In this document: one piece after another, positions 14,817 to 22,228 of the stretch
Layout of the letters: the number at the start of each line of letters is the position of its first letter
Numbering within the stretch: position 1 is the first letter of the stretch
Assembly (NCBI RefSeq): GCF_013179515.1
Contig: NZ_JABMCN010000003.1
Span: forward strand, 15,821-52,870
Reading direction: 5' to 3'
Origin: Pseudomonas sp. CM27
Lineage (GTDB): Bacteria > Pseudomonadota > Gammaproteobacteria > Pseudomonadales > Pseudomonadaceae
Length of the DNA: 37,050 nucleotides
The notes under the pieces: generated by a model
Databases searched by the model: none
What the model saw: the letters and a program-made list of their open reading frames with translations, nothing else
Told to the model about the DNA's origin: nothing
Program-made: the position numbers and the translations under genes

Positions 14817-15571
14817 TGCGCACGCATGTCCTGCACGCCGGGCTTGGTCTGGCGGGTTTGCTCGGTTTGTTACTGTTGTGGTGGGCGGGTGTTGCAGTGT
14901 TTGGCCAGGCCGATGGCTTGTCGGCGCGCTTTTCGCCCAACGCAACCCTGGCCAGCCTGGTCGAGCTGCTGGGGCAGGGGGAGGTCTACGGGCATATCTG
15001 GGTGAGCCTGAAACGCATCCTGATCGGGCTGCTGCTGGCGCTGCTGATTGGTGTGCCGCTGGGCCTGCTGGTGGGTAGCTACCGGCACCTGGAGGCGGCG
15101 ACCACGCCAGCATTCCAGTTCCTGCGCATGATCTCGCCGCTGTCGTGGATGCCGGTGGTGGTGATGCTGATGGGCGTGGGCGACCAGCCGATCTATTTCC
15201 TGCTGGCGTTTGCCGCGTTGTGGCCGATTCTGCTGAACACCGCTGCCGGGGTCAGGCAACTGGACCCACGCTGGCTGCAGTTGAGCCGCAGCCTGAGCGC
15301 CACACGCCGGGAAACCTTGTGCAAGGTGATCGTGCCGGGGGTGATCGGCCATGTGCTGACCGGGGTGCGGCTGGCCATCGGCATCTTGTGGATCGTGCTG
15401 GTGCCGTGCGAAATGCTCGGGGTCAGTGCGGGGCTGGGGTACTTCATCCTCGATACCCGTGACCGGCTGGCGTATTCCGAGCTGATGGCGATGGTGCTGC
15501 TGATCGGGGTGCTGGGCTTTGTGCTGGATGCCTTTGCGCGAGGGCTGCATCGGCGCTGGGTGCATGGCTGA
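14816..15571 (+). CDS. ABC transporter permease (SsuC/TauC-like)
   Basis: A 251-residue inner-membrane permease with about six hydrophobic segments. The binding-protein-dependent EAA-type loop is visible around SRSLSATRRETLCKVIVPGVIGHVLTGVR, and ISPLSWMPVVVMLMGVGDQP is typical of the nitrate/sulfonate/taurine permeases. The start codon shares one base with the binding-protein stop (TGATG). It completes the ATPase, binding-protein and permease set and is the last gene of the operon; the inverted repeat at 15589-15669 follows. Confidence 0.94.
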   Translation: MRTHVLHAGLGLAGLLGLLLLWWAGVAVFGQADGLSARFSPNATLASLVELLGQGEVYGHIWVSLKRILIGLLLALLIGVPLGLLVGSYRHLEAATTPAFQFLRMISPLSWMPVVVMLMGVGDQPIYFLLAFAALWPILLNTAAGVRQLDPRWLQLSRSLSATRRETLCKVIVPGVIGHVLTGVRLAIGILWIVLVPCEMLGVSAGLGYFILDTRDRLAYSELMAMVLLIGVLGFVLDAFARGLHRRWVHG

Positions 15572-15588
15572 TGGGCCTATGAGGTTTC

Positions 15589-15669
15589 TTCGCGGGCTTG
15601 TCCGCTCCCAGCGGTATTCATCGCCCTTGGGTCTTGTGATATCCCTGTGGGAGCGGGCGAGCCCGCGAA
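15589..15669. repeat. REP-like inverted repeat, probable terminator
   Basis: The 22-base arms at 15589-15610 (core CGCGGGCTTGTCCGCTCC) and 15648-15669 (core GGAGCGGGCGAGCCCGCG) are reverse complements apart from a small mismatch. They lie between the permease and the convergent GNAT gene. This is the common Pseudomonas TTCGCGGG...CGCTCCCA repeat and probably stops transcription from both sides. Confidence 0.75.
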
Positions 15670-15681
15670 AAGGCCCCTCGA

Positions 15682-16368
15682 TCAATGTACGGTCTTGCGC
15701 TGCCGCACACACTCCCGCGCCTGAACGGCCAGCTCGTCCAGCCGCTCATCGCGCATCTGTTCCGCTTCGATCATCGCATCTTCACCCTGCTGGTTAAGCA
15801 GGTAGGTATGAATCTGCATCACTTCAACCGCCTCGTAGATCGGTGCAATGTCCAGCCGCCCGATCAACGCACCGCTGGCTTGCCCGGTACTGCTCATCAG
15901 CACCTGCGGCCCGTTGGCGGCCACTGCCTGCATGCCCATGGCCTCGAACCACGGCACCTGGCTGGCAAAGGCGTTCAGTTCCACGCAGGCATGCCGCGCC
16001 TGCAGATCACCCAGCAAGGCGCGGGCGATACCTTGGCGGCGGTGGCTGGGTTGCACGGCCAGGAACGCCAGCGCGCAGGCCTGTTCGTCGTCCTCGGCCG
16101 GCAGCGACAGGGCAAAGCCCAGCAGCTGGTCGGGCGCCTCGGCGTCCAGCGCCAGTGTCAGCGCCACCGCCAGGCCGCGGGTGCCGTCCATGGCTTGCAG
16201 GTACTGGTGCACCTCCATGCCGACGCCGTACTGGTACAGCGGATACAGGGGGTTGTCGGCAGTGATGGCGACACTGCTCAGTTCGCTGACATTGTGGATC
16301 ACCAGCTCGCGGATCTGGTTCTGGAAAGATTCGGGCGGCACGCTGTCGAGGCGGCTCAGGATGAACAT
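15682..16368 (-). CDS. GNAT-family N-acetyltransferase
   Basis: A 228-residue protein with one GNAT domain: FLAVQPSHRRQGIARALL (about 102-119) contains the acetyl-CoA pyrophosphate-binding R-x-x-G-x-A motif (Arg111, Gly113, Ala115). The last ~50 residues are a charged helix outside the usual domain. The acceptor cannot be predicted. It lies downstream of argC on the same strand, but a 13-bp hairpin (16396-16426) separates them. It does not look like an ArgA/ArgJ acetyltransferase, so a role in arginine synthesis should not be assumed. A GGAG sequence lies upstream of the ATG at 16368. Confidence 0.85.
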   Translation of the reverse strand: MFILSRLDSVPPESFQNQIRELVIHNVSELSSVAITADNPLYPLYQYGVGMEVHQYLQAMDGTRGLAVALTLALDAEAPDQLLGFALSLPAEDDEQACALAFLAVQPSHRRQGIARALLGDLQARHACVELNAFASQVPWFEAMGMQAVAANGPQVLMSSTGQASGALIGRLDIAPIYEAVEVMQIHTYLLNQQGEDAMIEAEQMRDERLDELAVQARECVRQRKTVH

Positions 16369-16395
16369 CGGGTGACGGGCTCCGGCGGGTGGGAA

Positions 16396-16426
16396 TACAG
16401 CCCGCGCCGTGCTGGCGCGGGCTGTA
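16396..16426 (-). terminator. Hairpin terminator after argC
   Basis: A perfect 13-bp stem (TACAGCCCGCGCC 16396-16408 with GGCGCGGGCTGTA 16414-16426) with a five-base loop lies 23 bases after the argC stop and before the GNAT start. The T-tract is short on the minus strand (TATTCC), so some read-through is possible. Confidence 0.7.
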
Positions 16427-16448
16427 CAGTTTAACCGGTTTTTCCGTT

Positions 16449-17390
16449 TCAGCCTTGTGCCTGTAACGCACCAAGCATCAGGTCCAGGTTTTGCACCGCC
16501 GCGCCCGAGGCGCCTTTGCCCAGGTTGTCGAACACCGCAGTCAGCAGTACCTGGCCGTGCTCGGGGTTGGCGAACAGCGCCAGGCGCAGGTCGTTGCTGT
16601 CGTTGAGCGCCTCGGGGTCGAGGTTGGCCGCAGCGCCGTCCTGGTGCAGGGGCATGACCTGGACGTGCCGGGCACCTTGATAGTGCTGTTCCAGGCAGGC
16701 TTGCAGCTGGCCGGCGCTGACCTGGCCAGGCAGCAGGCGCAACTGCAGGGGAATGCTCAGCACGATGCCCTGGCGGTAGGCGCCGTAGCCGGGCATGAAC
16801 ATCGGCCGGGCCGACAGGCCGGCGTGCTGCTGGATCTCTGGTACGTGCTTGTGCGCCAGTTCCAGGCCATAGAGCTGCAGGGTCGGGGCCTTGCTTGCGT
16901 CGGGCTGTTCATGCCGTTCGACTGCAGCGCGTCCGCCGCCGGAGTAGCCAGAGATGGCGTGGATGTTCAGCGGATAGTCGGCAGGCAGCAGGCCGGCCTT
17001 TACCAGTGGGCGGAGCAGGGCAATGGCCCCGGTGGGGTAGCAGCCGGGGTTGCTGACACGCTTGCTTTGCGCAATGCGCTCGGCTTGTTGGTCGTCCAGC
17101 TCTGGCAGGCCATAGACCCAGCCCGGGGTGGTGCGGTGCGCGGAGCTGGCGTCGATTACCCGCACCTGCGGGTTGTAGATGGCCGCCACGGCCTCGTGGG
17201 CAGCGTCGTCGGGCAGGCACAGCAGGGCGATGTCGGCGCTGTTGATTGCCTCGCGGCGGCGTTGCGGGTCTTTGCGTTCGCTTTCGGGCAGGGTCAGCAG
17301 GCGCAGGTCGCTGCGGCCTTGCAGACGGGCGTGGATTTGCAGGCCGGTGGTGCCTTGGTCGCCATCGATGAAGACAACAGGGGTATGCAT
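16449..17390 (-). CDS. argC: N-acetyl-gamma-glutamyl-phosphate reductase, short (type 2) form
   Basis: A 313-residue enzyme that reduces N-acetyl-glutamyl-phosphate to the semialdehyde with NADPH (third step of arginine synthesis, cytoplasm). It starts [15 protein letters not shown] (nucleotide-binding loop) and has the catalytic NPGCYPTG with Cys117, ISGYSGGGR (144-152) and the FMPGYG segment. Its length fits the ~310-residue class rather than the ~345-residue class. Pseudomonads normally carry the longer argC elsewhere, so this is probably a second copy. It stands alone, away from other arg genes, and divergent from a LysR regulator. ATG 17390 has only a weak ribosome site; the longer open frame starts in the promoter region. 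Confidence 0.92.
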   Translation of the reverse strand: MHTPVVFIDGDQGTTGLQIHARLQGRSDLRLLTLPESERKDPQRRREAINSADIALLCLPDDAAHEAVAAIYNPQVRVIDASSAHRTTPGWVYGLPELDDQQAERIAQSKRVSNPGCYPTGAIALLRPLVKAGLLPADYPLNIHAISGYSGGGRAAVERHEQPDASKAPTLQLYGLELAHKHVPEIQQHAGLSARPMFMPGYGAYRQGIVLSIPLQLRLLPGQVSAGQLQACLEQHYQGARHVQVMPLHQDGAAANLDPEALNDSNDLRLALFANPEHGQVLLTAVFDNLGKGASGAAVQNLDLMLGALQAQG

Positions 17391-17607
17391 GGTCGGGGTC
17401 CGGTTGGGGAGGGGTGGGTTATGCTCGCCTGTGGCTTTGATTAAGGAAATTTGAATATCATGACGGTAGTGTTCAGATTTTCTGAACGAACATGTCAAGG
17501 CCGGCCCTTTAGCGGGTAGATCGGATCGCCGCACCGCCGCTTCTACACGGACGGGGCTGGGTTTGACAGGCCCTCAGGCTCTTCCTGTGAAGTGGACGGT
17601 ATAGACA

Positions 17608-18489
17608 ATGCGCGAAATCAGCCTCGACCGCCTCCGCACCTTGGTGGTCATCAGCGACCTTGGCTCGTTTGCCGAGGCTGCACGCCAGCTCAACCTGGCG
17701 CCGCCCACCATCAGCCTGCACGTGGCCGAGCTGGAGGCGCGGGTTGGCGGTGCTTTGCTCAGCCGCACCCGCGGCCAGGTTCGGCCCACCGCGATCGGCG
17801 AAACGCTGCTGGCGCGTGCCCGTCGCTTGCTGGCCGATGCCGACCTGGCGCTTGAAGAAGTACGCCGGCAGGTCGAGGGGCTGACCGGCCGGGTGCGGCT
17901 GGGCGCGTCCACCGGGGCCATCGCCCACTTGTTGCCTCAGGCGCTGGAGCAGCTGCGGGTGGAGCACCCGAGGATCGACGTGCAAGTGCAGGTGCTGACC
18001 TCGCAGGCGTCGCTGGCACGGCTGCGCGAGGGCACGCTGGACATCGGCCTGGTGGCCTTGCCGCAGGTGGCGGGGAAAGGGTTGACGGTAACCCCTTGGC
18101 GGCGCGACCCGATCCTGGCTTATGTGCCTGCCGACTGGCAGCCACCGGCGAAGGTTACGCCGGCCTGGCTGGCGCAGCGGGCGTTGATCCTCAACGACAG
18201 CAGCACCCAGCTGTCGCGGGTGACCGGGGAGTGGTTCGCAGCGGCGGGGCTGTACCCCGAGCCGCGGATCGAGCTGAACTACAACGATGCGATCAAGAGC
18301 CTGGTCGGCGCCGGGTATGGGGCGACGTTGTTGCCGCAGGAAGGTGAGGCGGCGGAGCTGGACCGGCGTGTTATGCGCAGGCCGCTGCGGCCGGGGTTAT
18401 GGCGGCAGTTGGGCATCGCTTGCCGGGAAGGGCAGGGGGAACGGGCAACGGAGTATGTGCTGCAGGCGTTGGAGCGTTTGCGGCAGTAG
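17608..18489 (+). CDS. LysR-family transcriptional regulator
   Basis: A 293-residue LysR protein: N-terminal winged helix (LDRLRTLVVISDLGSFAEAARQL, then PPTISLHVAELEARVGGALLSR) and an effector domain starting near GRVRLGAS (about 93), with AALTLLPQ-type ending segments such as VGAGYGATLLPQEGEA. It is divergent from argC with a 217-base gap and may regulate that gene or an unlinked target. No other gene in the immediate surroundings suggests its ligand. The ATG at 17608 has a poor ribosome site, but the start fits the family exactly. Confidence 0.92.
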   Translation: MREISLDRLRTLVVISDLGSFAEAARQLNLAPPTISLHVAELEARVGGALLSRTRGQVRPTAIGETLLARARRLLADADLALEEVRRQVEGLTGRVRLGASTGAIAHLLPQALEQLRVEHPRIDVQVQVLTSQASLARLREGTLDIGLVALPQVAGKGLTVTPWRRDPILAYVPADWQPPAKVTPAWLAQRALILNDSSTQLSRVTGEWFAAAGLYPEPRIELNYNDAIKSLVGAGYGATLLPQEGEAAELDRRVMRRPLRPGLWRQLGIACREGQGERATEYVLQALERLRQ

Positions 18490-18522
18490 GGGCTCCATCG
18501 TTGGCAGGGGATTTTTGGGGGG

Positions 18523-18652
18523 ATTGCATCGGGGCTGACAGGTGCTTGGCACAGCATTTTCAGCGCCTATGAGATCGAGCGCCGCCCGCGCGGCGCTCGA
18601 TCTCATAGGCGCTGCACCTCTAATGGCAAGCACCTGTCAGCCCTGATGCAAT
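18523..18652. repeat. 130-bp nested palindrome
   Basis: The outer arms of 26 bases (18523-18548 and 18627-18652) match with one mismatch; their core is GGGCTGACAGGTGCTTG. Inside are two 14-base spacers of equal length. Innermost are perfect 23-base arms (18563-18585 and 18590-18612, core CCTATGAGATCGAGCG) with a four-base loop. It lies in the 235-base gap between the LysR gene and the convergent tautomerase gene. It has no coding capacity. It could act as a bidirectional terminator, a REP/BIME relative, or a small non-autonomous mobile element with terminal inverted repeats. Confidence 0.88.
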
Positions 18653-18724
18653 TTGCCCTGGAGCATAGAATCACCCTCACACTCTGCGCAACGCCTGGTG
18701 ATCGGTTCTCGTGTGGCAGCAACC

Positions 18725-18931
18725 TCACCGCCGCTCTCGCGCCCGTACCTGGGTCACCGTCTCCCCACCAACCCCCCAGTTATCGGTCGGCACCTCCTCG
18801 ATCACCACAAAGGTACTGGCCGGCGGTTTGCCCAGCACTTGCTGCAACATGCGGGTGGTCTGCTCGATCAGCTGGCGCTTGTGCTCAGCAGTTACCCCTT
18901 CATCGGTCACACGAATATGCACATAAGGCAT
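18725..18931 (-). CDS. 4-oxalocrotonate tautomerase family protein
   Basis: A 68-residue tautomerase. After removal of Met the N-terminus is the catalytic proline (Pro of MPYVHIRVTDEG), and EEVPTDNWGVGGETV near 45-59 is the family's second signature. The size is the usual ~62-70 residues, and such proteins form hexamers. They interconvert enol and keto acids or act on related unsaturated acids. It is 18 bases downstream of an SDR gene on the same strand, so the two are probably cotranscribed. The divergent LysR regulator at 19808 may control both. Confidence 0.9.
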   Translation of the reverse strand: MPYVHIRVTDEGVTAEHKRQLIEQTTRMLQQVLGKPPASTFVVIEEVPTDNWGVGGETVTQVRARERR

Positions 18932-18949
18932 GGCTGCTTGCTCCTCTGT

Positions 18950-19684
18950 TCAGTGCCAGGTGCCGGCAGTGCTGCCGCCATCCACCGGCAAGATCACACC
19001 GCTGACGAAAGCTGAGTCGGCCAGGTACAGCACGGCGTCCACCACGTCCTGCGGCGAGCCGGTGCGGCCGCTGGGTGACAGCGCGCCCAGGCCTTGCACA
19101 TTGCCCCCATGCAGTGGGGTATCGATGATTCCCGGTGCCACCGCATTCACCTGCACCCCGCTGGCCGCCAGCTCCAGCGCCAGGCCTTTTACTGCCTGGT
19201 TCAGGCCGCCCTTGACCAGCACCGGCAACAACGCGGGTACGCGGGTGTCTGGTTGCAAGGCGATGGAGGCGGTGATGGCGATGATCTGCCCGTGCCCTTG
19301 CCCTGCCATGATCCGCGCCGCTTCCTGGGCCGGGTAGAAGAACCCCTTCAGGTTGGTCCCGACCAGCGCGTCGACATCCACTGCGGTGTACTCGGTAAAC
19401 GGTTTGGCAATGAAGATGCCGGCATTGTTGATAAGGATGTCGACCCCACCAAAGGTTTGCACCGCGCTGGCGAACAACCGCTCAGCCGTGCCTGGTTCGG
19501 CGATGTCGCCGGCCACACCAACAAAGCGCGAAGGATTGCCGAGGCGGCCGGCGGCCTGCTCCAGGCGCGCCTGGCTGCGGGCATTGCCGACGACATTGTC
19601 GCCGCGTTCGAGGAACGCCTCGGCCAGGGCGAAGCCCAGGCCGCTGGAGGCCCCGGTGATGATGACGGTTCTTGGCTGGGTCAT
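18950..19684 (-). CDS. Short-chain dehydrogenase/reductase family protein lacking the catalytic tyrosine
   Basis: A 244-residue Rossmann-fold SDR protein. The cofactor motif TGASSGLG (10-17), the INNAGI motif (85-90) and the catalytic-type Ser140 (ITAS) are present, as is the conserved Lys158. At the YxxxK tyrosine position, however, there is proline (Pro154, in PALLPVLVKGG). The C-terminal APGIIDTPL and VDGGSTAGTW segments are normal. Without the Tyr, ordinary carbonyl reduction is doubtful; it may use another residue, catalyse a different step or only bind cofactor. It starts at ATG 19684 and is divergent from a LysR gene. The tautomerase gene follows 18 bases later. Confidence 0.88.
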   Translation of the reverse strand: MTQPRTVIITGASSGLGFALAEAFLERGDNVVGNARSQARLEQAAGRLGNPSRFVGVAGDIAEPGTAERLFASAVQTFGGVDILINNAGIFIAKPFTEYTAVDVDALVGTNLKGFFYPAQEAARIMAGQGHGQIIAITASIALQPDTRVPALLPVLVKGGLNQAVKGLALELAASGVQVNAVAPGIIDTPLHGGNVQGLGALSPSGRTGSPQDVVDAVLYLADSAFVSGVILPVDGGSTAGTWH

Positions 19685-19754
19685 GCTTGCGTACTCCGGA
19701 AGGTGAGCCGATGGCTCGGGTGGAGCTCACTGTAGGCTGCAACACATGCTTGAA

Positions 19755-19774
19755 AAATGTGCCGGATGGCATTT
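19755..19774. promoter_or_regulatory. Candidate LysR operator between the SDR and LysR genes
   Basis: The dyad AAATG (19755-19759) / CATTT (19770-19774) with a ten-base spacer lies in the 123-base divergent gap, 34 bases before the LysR start. Its size and place suit a LysR recognition site. It is short, so chance is not excluded. Confidence 0.35.
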
Positions 19775-19807
19775 CAATCAATACACCATGTAATCAATCG
19801 AGCCCTC

Positions 19808-20728
19808 ATGTCCCGCCACTTCGATGACCTGCAACTGGGCAGCCTGGAGCTGTTTTGCCTTGCCGCCGACAGCGGCAGCTTTACTGCCGCAGCCACCGAG
19901 GCTGGCGTCACTCCGGCGGCGGTAAGCCGCAGTGTGGCCCGTCTGGAGGAACGCCTGGGAGTGCGCCTGTTCGTGCGCACCACCCGGCGGATGCGGCTTT
20001 CCGAGGCTGGGCAGGCGTATTACCAGCAATGCCGCCAGGCGCTCGGGCAACTGGTCGAGGCAGAGCGCCAGGTCACAGGCGGCCAGGTCGCGCCCAGCGG
20101 CCGCCTGCGCATCAGTGTGCCGACGCCTTACGCGCACCACCGGCTGCTGCCGTTGCTGCCGGCGTTCCAGCAACGCTACCCGCAGGTGCAGGTGGACGTG
20201 CATGTCAGCAATCGCAACGTCGACTTTGCCGAGGAGCACTTCGACCTCGCCATCCGTGGCCGCGAGCCTGCCGACTCGCGGCTGGTGGCGCGGCGCCTGG
20301 AAGATGCCCCGTTGGTGGTGGTGGCTACGCCCGCCTACCTGGCACGCCGGGGCACACCGCAAGTGCCGGAAGACCTGGCTGGGCACGAGTGCATCCAGTT
20401 CGAACTGGCCAGCAGCGGCCGGCGCCCGCGCTGGAGTTTCCGCCGCGATGGCCGAGAACTGGAGTTGGAGACCGATGGCAGCTTCACCTGCCTTGGCGAT
20501 TTTCTTGCCACCGCAACCCTGGTGCGCCACGGCGCCGGGCTGATGCAGGCCTACCGCTTTACCGTGCAGGAGGCGCTGGACAGCGGCGCGCTGGTGGAGG
20601 TGCTGGCCGAGTACGGCGGCACCTCGCGGCCGTTCGTGCTGATCTACCCGCAGGCCCGGCACATGCCGCTGCGGCTTCGGGTATTCATCGACTATCTGTT
20701 CGCTGAAGGCGCACGATCACACGGCTGA
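19808..20728 (+). CDS. LysR-family transcriptional regulator
   Basis: A 306-residue regulator with the LysR winged helix (LELFCLAADSGSFTAAATEAG, VTPAAVSRSVARLEERLGVRLF) and an effector domain of the CrgA/DsdC-like class (GRLRISVPTPYAHHRLLPLL, then FDLAIRGREPADSRLVARRL). This class often controls a neighbouring oxidoreductase and represses itself. It is divergent from the SDR/tautomerase pair. ATG 19808 was chosen over an upstream in-frame ATG because it starts the conserved domain and leaves room for the promoter. The target is most probably the SDR operon. Confidence 0.92.
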   Translation: MSRHFDDLQLGSLELFCLAADSGSFTAAATEAGVTPAAVSRSVARLEERLGVRLFVRTTRRMRLSEAGQAYYQQCRQALGQLVEAERQVTGGQVAPSGRLRISVPTPYAHHRLLPLLPAFQQRYPQVQVDVHVSNRNVDFAEEHFDLAIRGREPADSRLVARRLEDAPLVVVATPAYLARRGTPQVPEDLAGHECIQFELASSGRRPRWSFRRDGRELELETDGSFTCLGDFLATATLVRHGAGLMQAYRFTVQEALDSGALVEVLAEYGGTSRPFVLIYPQARHMPLRLRVFIDYLFAEGARSHG

Positions 20729-20821
20729 GCGCAGGTGTGGTTGCCCGAGGGGGACTATGCTGTTTGTGGCGTCGAGCCGATGTCGCTCGAGCATCTTTCG
20801 AATTTCCCAGGAGAATGTTGC

Positions 20822-21085
20822 ATGAAATCCATGACACTGCTGGTGATTGCTTCGGTGCTGAGTTTTGCTGCACATGCGGATCCCAAGACCAACTGCGATG
20901 CGAAGATTCAGGAGTTGGAAGACTTCCACAAAGCTAGCGGTCAGGCGATGCACGGTGGCATGGCACATGACTTCAAGGTGAAAATGGAGGAGGCCAAGAC
21001 GGCGCGGGACAAGGGTGACATGACCAAGTGCCAGTCGGCTGCGGACCAGGCCAAGACCATCTACAACAAGGCGCGTAGCAAATAG
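20822..21085 (+). CDS. Small exported protein of unknown function
   Basis: An 87-residue protein with a clear Sec signal peptide (MKSMTLLVIASVLSFAAHA, cleavage probably after the last Ala). The mature part is a short helical, charged segment with two cysteines (Cys25 and Cys70 by my count) that could form a disulphide joining two helices. It should be periplasmic. It resembles the two-helix, Cys-pair style of small periplasmic proteins such as the DUF1090 family, but I do not recognise the sequence. A good CAGGAG ribosome site precedes ATG 20822. It ends at a bidirectional terminator. Confidence 0.8.
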   Translation: MKSMTLLVIASVLSFAAHADPKTNCDAKIQELEDFHKASGQAMHGGMAHDFKVKMEEAKTARDKGDMTKCQSAADQAKTIYNKARSK

Positions 21086-21096
21086 GTGTGAGCCGT

Positions 21097-21135
21097 GCCG
21101 GCCTCTTCGCGGGATAAACCTGCGAAGAGGCCGGC
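21097..21135. terminator. Bidirectional terminator hairpin
   Basis: The 17-base arms GCCGGCCTCTTCGCGGG (21097-21113) and CCTGCGAAGAGGCCGGC (21119-21135), one mismatch, have a five-base loop. It lies between the convergent small exported protein and SH3-domain protein genes. The stem is stable; T-tracts are weak. Confidence 0.75.
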
Positions 21136-21145
21136 ATAGCTGGCA

Positions 21146-21796
21146 TCAGAACCAGCGGTCGTTCTTCTTCCGGCCGCGGGTCAACGCCGGCAGGATCAGC
21201 CCCATCAGCAGCCCCGCGCCGGCAATGCTGCCGCCATACACCATGTAGCGCATCATCACCTGCTTGTTCTCATCGCCAAGGCGCGCCTGGGTATCACGCA
21301 GGGTCGACTGGCTCTCATCGAGCTGCTCGCTCAGCGCCTTGTTGCGCGCCTCCAGTTCGTCGACCAGTTTCTTGCGTGAGTCGAGGGTTTCCTGCATGCC
21401 CTGCACACGGTTCTTCCAGCTGTCGTCGATGGTCTTCAACTGCCCGGTCAACTCTGCGACCTGGGCATCGAGCAACGGCAGGCGTTCGTTCTGGCCGGGC
21501 ACCGACTGCAGGTCGTTGCTGAGGATCCACACCACATCGCCATTCTGCCCGCGCACCTGGCTGTAGTTGCCCTGGCTGCCGACCATGGTCAGCTTCTGCC
21601 CGGACTTGAGCGTGCCGACGATGCGGTGGCCGTCGGTCGGGCCGCTGCGCACGTAGGTGCTCAGGCTGTCACTGACCCAGCGTGCATCGCTGGCAGGCTC
21701 TTCGGCATGCGCCGGTGCGGCAAGGGCCACCACGGTGGCGATCAGGCCACCGCGCAGGGCAATGAGGGCGGAGGCAGTTGGGCGGGATTCGGGCAT
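21146..21796 (-). CDS. SH3 domain / coiled-coil membrane protein (TIGR04211/YgiM-like)
   Basis: A 216-residue envelope protein. A signal peptide or anchor (ALRGGLIATVVALAAPAHA, ending near 33) is followed by a bacterial SH3-like domain (WVSDSLSTYVRSGPTDGHRIVG to VVWILSNDL, about 40-100). A coiled coil rich in Leu/Glu/Gln follows (about 105-180), then a C-terminal membrane segment (YGGSIAGAGLLMGLILPAL) and a basic RGRKK tail. This order is the TIGR04211 (YgiM-type) family, probably cell-wall associated. The start at 21796 is chosen because the preceding in-frame residues do not look like a signal sequence; its ribosome site is weak. The exact role is not known. Confidence 0.85.
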   Translation of the reverse strand: MPESRPTASALIALRGGLIATVVALAAPAHAEEPASDARWVSDSLSTYVRSGPTDGHRIVGTLKSGQKLTMVGSQGNYSQVRGQNGDVVWILSNDLQSVPGQNERLPLLDAQVAELTGQLKTIDDSWKNRVQGMQETLDSRKKLVDELEARNKALSEQLDESQSTLRDTQARLGDENKQVMMRYMVYGGSIAGAGLLMGLILPALTRGRKKNDRWF

Positions 21797-22133
21797 GTTG
21801 GGTCTTCGCTGAAACAGGACAAAAGTAGGCCCGGTGACTGGGCCGGTGAACCGGTCGGTGAGTTGACCGTCAGCGAAAGACCGCTTTTTTGTAAGCAGGT
21901 TCACTACCTGATGTCGGAAATGTCTGCAGAATGTTGCGGCGCCCGGCCTCAGGCAGCGCCCCTGCTGTCGTTGACTGTGGCGATGTTGCTGACCGCCATC
22001 GCCGGGCAGATTGTTGAGCGCAGCGCCAAGCTTGCTATCCTCGCCACAACAGCAGTCGCGAGACCCCCATGCCCAGACCCCGCAAGCAAGCCCGCCAACG
22101 GCAGGTCAATGGAAGGGCTCGCAGCAGGGGGAT

Positions 22134-22155
22134 TTATCGTACAGGCGTACGGTAA
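22134..22155. promoter_or_regulatory. 22-bp dyad upstream of the VOC gene
   Basis: The arms TTATCGTAC (22134-22142) and GTACGGTAA (22147-22155) match at 8 of 9 positions, with a four-base spacer AGGC. It lies about 75 bases before the VOC start in a 432-base divergent gap (21797-22228) that holds no other convincing feature. The N4-spaced dyad could be a TetR- or LexA-like site. No regulator is adjacent, so its role is open. Confidence 0.4.
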
Positions 22156-22228
22156 AATCGGCTGTGCGGGCCTTGGGTCAATGCCGAGGCTAGACTCTAA
22201 CGTTCTCCCTCATTCATGGAGCACCACC

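Noticed and set aside
15682..17390. GNAT plus argC as a complete arginine acetyl-cycle operon
   Set aside because: A strong hairpin separates the two genes, and the GNAT protein lacks features of N-acetylglutamate synthase.
22069..22155. 28-codon basic frame (MPRPRKQARQRQ...) before the VOC gene
   Set aside because: It looks a little like a TetR N-terminus but stops after 28 codons, has no ribosome site and ends inside the dyad at 22134-22155.
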